Origin: an uncultured Spirochaetaceae bacterium
GTDB taxonomy: Bacteria > Spirochaetota > Spirochaetia > Treponematales > Treponemataceae
Length of the DNA stretch: 7,741 nucleotides
Assembly: GCA_937875245.1 (NCBI GenBank)
Contig: CALNCH010000057.1
Coordinates: 1 to 7,741 of the forward strand
Reading direction: 5' to 3'
Every line of letters begins with the position of its first letter. Position 1 is the stretch's first letter. Shown one piece after another: positions 6,641 through 7,741 of the stretch. Below the pieces are notes generated by a model, which was not told where the DNA came from, ran no database searches, and saw only the letters and a list, made by a program, of their open reading frames with translations. Position numbers and translations under genes: made by a program.

Positions 6641-7741
6641 TTATTTAGTATAACCTGCTTCGTTAAGCGCTTTGATGGCTTCTGATATTTCATCGTAAGG
6701 CATTACAAAGTCTTTATAAATAATAGAATTTTCATGAGCTTTCCCTAATAGTAAGATGATATCATTAGTTTTAGCCATAGTAAAAGCTTTTCTAATGGCT
6801 TGCTGTCTATTTGGAATAATAAACAAATCTTTTCCTAGTGTTTTATTTGTGCATCCATCTGCAATCATTGTTAATAAGGCAACAGGATCTTCCCCTCGTG
6901 GATCTTCATCCGTTAAAATTACTACATCACAATAATCAGATGCTATTTTTCCTTGTTCTGGACGTTTTCTTGTATCTCGTTCTCCACCAGAGCCAAAAAG
7001 ACAAAAAATCTTTCCCTTTGCCCGTTTTCGTAAGGGAGGAAAAATGGTTCTAAAAGAAGAAGGGGTATGTGCGTAATCGACCAAGACTTCGAAGGGTTGT
7101 CCTTGTTCAATGACTGTCATTCTGCCTTTTACTGGTAAGAGTTTTGCAGCATGATGTTTAATTTCTGCAATATCAACACCTAACACTTTTGATACTAAAA
7201 TAAGGGATGCTAAGGTGTTGTAAACGTTAAAAGTCCCAGGCAAACTCATTCGAGTGTTTATTGATGGAGCAACAGAATCTGGTTCATGAATAATGAAGGA
7301 GGAACCTTCTTTATCACTCTGAATATGATCTGCAACATATATACTTTGAGGTTTTTTTGTTTCTTTTCCCTGTTGATTTTCTTCTATATCTTGAATACCC
7401 TGTGTACTTGCTCCCGCTTCTCCATTGGTGGTAAATCCAAAAACTGGTTTTTCGGTAGCTTCAATAAAGTAGGTAGCAGAAGGATCTTCCATATTAACTA
7501 CACCAAAAGCTGGTATTTTTCGTTGGTGTCCTAAAATTGTTTTAAAATGATTTTTTTTGTCTAATGCTCTAAAAAGATTTGCTTTATCGAATTTATATTG
7601 TTGGTGGGTACCATGAAATTCTAAATGTTCATGGGTAACATTCATCATGGCTACCGCATCAAAAGGAACATCTCCTAATCGGTTTGTCTTTTCTGAAAGT
7701 CCATGACTAGAAGATTCTACCACAGCGTACTCACACCCATT
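6641..7741 (-). CDS. murE: UDP-N-acetylmuramyl-tripeptide synthetase, N-terminus cut by window edge
   Basis: Mur ligase adding the third, diamino residue to UDP-MurNAc-L-Ala-D-Glu. The frame is open to the right edge: 366 residues are visible, starting NGCEYAVVESSSHGL, which aligns with the middle of the central domain. Roughly the first 130 residues, including the UDP-binding domain and ATP loop, are outside. Visible motifs: NVTHEHLEFHGT, then YKFDKANLF with the lysine that is carbamylated in the family, KGRMTVIEQG, LVDYAHTPSSF at the start of domain 3, LFGSGGERDTRKRP, TDEDPRGEDP and GKAHE. The amino-acid specificity loop reads DEDPR (6910-6896) instead of the DNPR typical of meso-diaminopimelate-adding enzymes, so the added residue cannot be assigned; L-ornithine would fit a spirochaete. 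A polar insert rich in Gln, Glu and Lys lies around 7320-7430. GTG at 7723 is internal, not the start. It is the first visible gene of the mur operon. Confidence 0.92.
   Translation of the reverse strand, partial: NGCEYAVVESSSHGLSEKTNRLGDVPFDAVAMMNVTHEHLEFHGTHQQYKFDKANLFRALDKKNHFKTILGHQRKIPAFGVVNMEDPSATYFIEATEKPVFGFTTNGEAGASTQGIQDIEENQQGKETKKPQSIYVADHIQSDKEGSSFIIHEPDSVAPSINTRMSLPGTFNVYNTLASLILVSKVLGVDIAEIKHHAAKLLPVKGRMTVIEQGQPFEVLVDYAHTPSSFRTIFPPLRKRAKGKIFCLFGSGGERDTRKRPEQGKIASDYCDVVILTDEDPRGEDPVALLTMIADGCTNKTLGKDLFIIPNRQQAIRKAFTMAKTNDIILLLGKAHENSIIYKDFVMPYDEISEAIKALNEAGYTK

Noticed and set aside
7286..7534. 82-codon plus-strand open frame rich in Phe, Leu and Tyr, resembling a small membrane protein.
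   Set aside because: It lies wholly antisense to murE, where the minus frame carries family motifs; the hydrophobic look comes from the complement of A-rich codons. Other antisense frames within murD, ddl and the acyl-CoA synthetase gene were dismissed for the same reason.
7721..7723. GTG at 7723 as the start of the minus-strand Mur ligase.
   Set aside because: The frame stays open to the window edge and the upstream residues NGCEYA continue the MurE motif, so this is an internal valine of a truncated gene.

Overview
The window is about 7.7 kb of AT-rich bacterial DNA, almost fully coding, with five protein genes in two convergent blocks plus one divergent gene. Low GC, A/T-ending codons, clear Shine-Dalgarno sites and a divergent set of Mur ligases suggest a host-associated, low-GC bacterium. 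A treponeme-like spirochaete is my best guess from the character of the MurD, PurA and acyl-CoA synthetase proteins. This is recall without a database search, at roughly 40-50% confidence. Nothing points to a phage, insertion sequence, CRISPR array or RNA gene.

Layout. Positions 1-949 (minus) hold a membrane-anchored DNA/RNA non-specific endonuclease, cut off at its C-terminus by the left edge. Positions 950-1074 are the only substantial intergenic region and carry two back-to-back, interleaved sigma70-type promoters. One drives the nuclease leftward and the other drives purA rightward. Positions 1075-2301 (plus) are purA, adenylosuccinate synthetase. Twelve bases later comes an AMP-forming long-chain acyl-CoA synthetase (2314-3978, plus), probably in the same operon. 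Converging on it from the right is a tight peptidoglycan-precursor operon on the minus strand: murE (partial, entering from the right edge), ddl and murD, with gaps of 15 and 19 bases.

How the genes work together. MurD adds D-Glu to UDP-MurNAc-L-Ala, MurE adds the third, diamino residue, and Ddl makes the D-Ala-D-Ala dipeptide that MurF (not in the window) would attach. The three genes therefore form a cytoplasmic stem-peptide module. PurA feeds AMP synthesis, and the acyl-CoA synthetase activates fatty acids. No specific functional link between these two is visible beyond co-transcription.

The most notable observation is at the end of the acyl-CoA synthetase. The reading frame ends without the C-terminal catalytic-lysine motif, but that motif is present intact in another frame (3933-4001). 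This points to a roughly 31-base, frame-changing deletion, an assembly collapse, or, less likely, a -1 frameshift on an A6 run. I found no convincing undescribed system; the remaining genes are recognisable housekeeping families.
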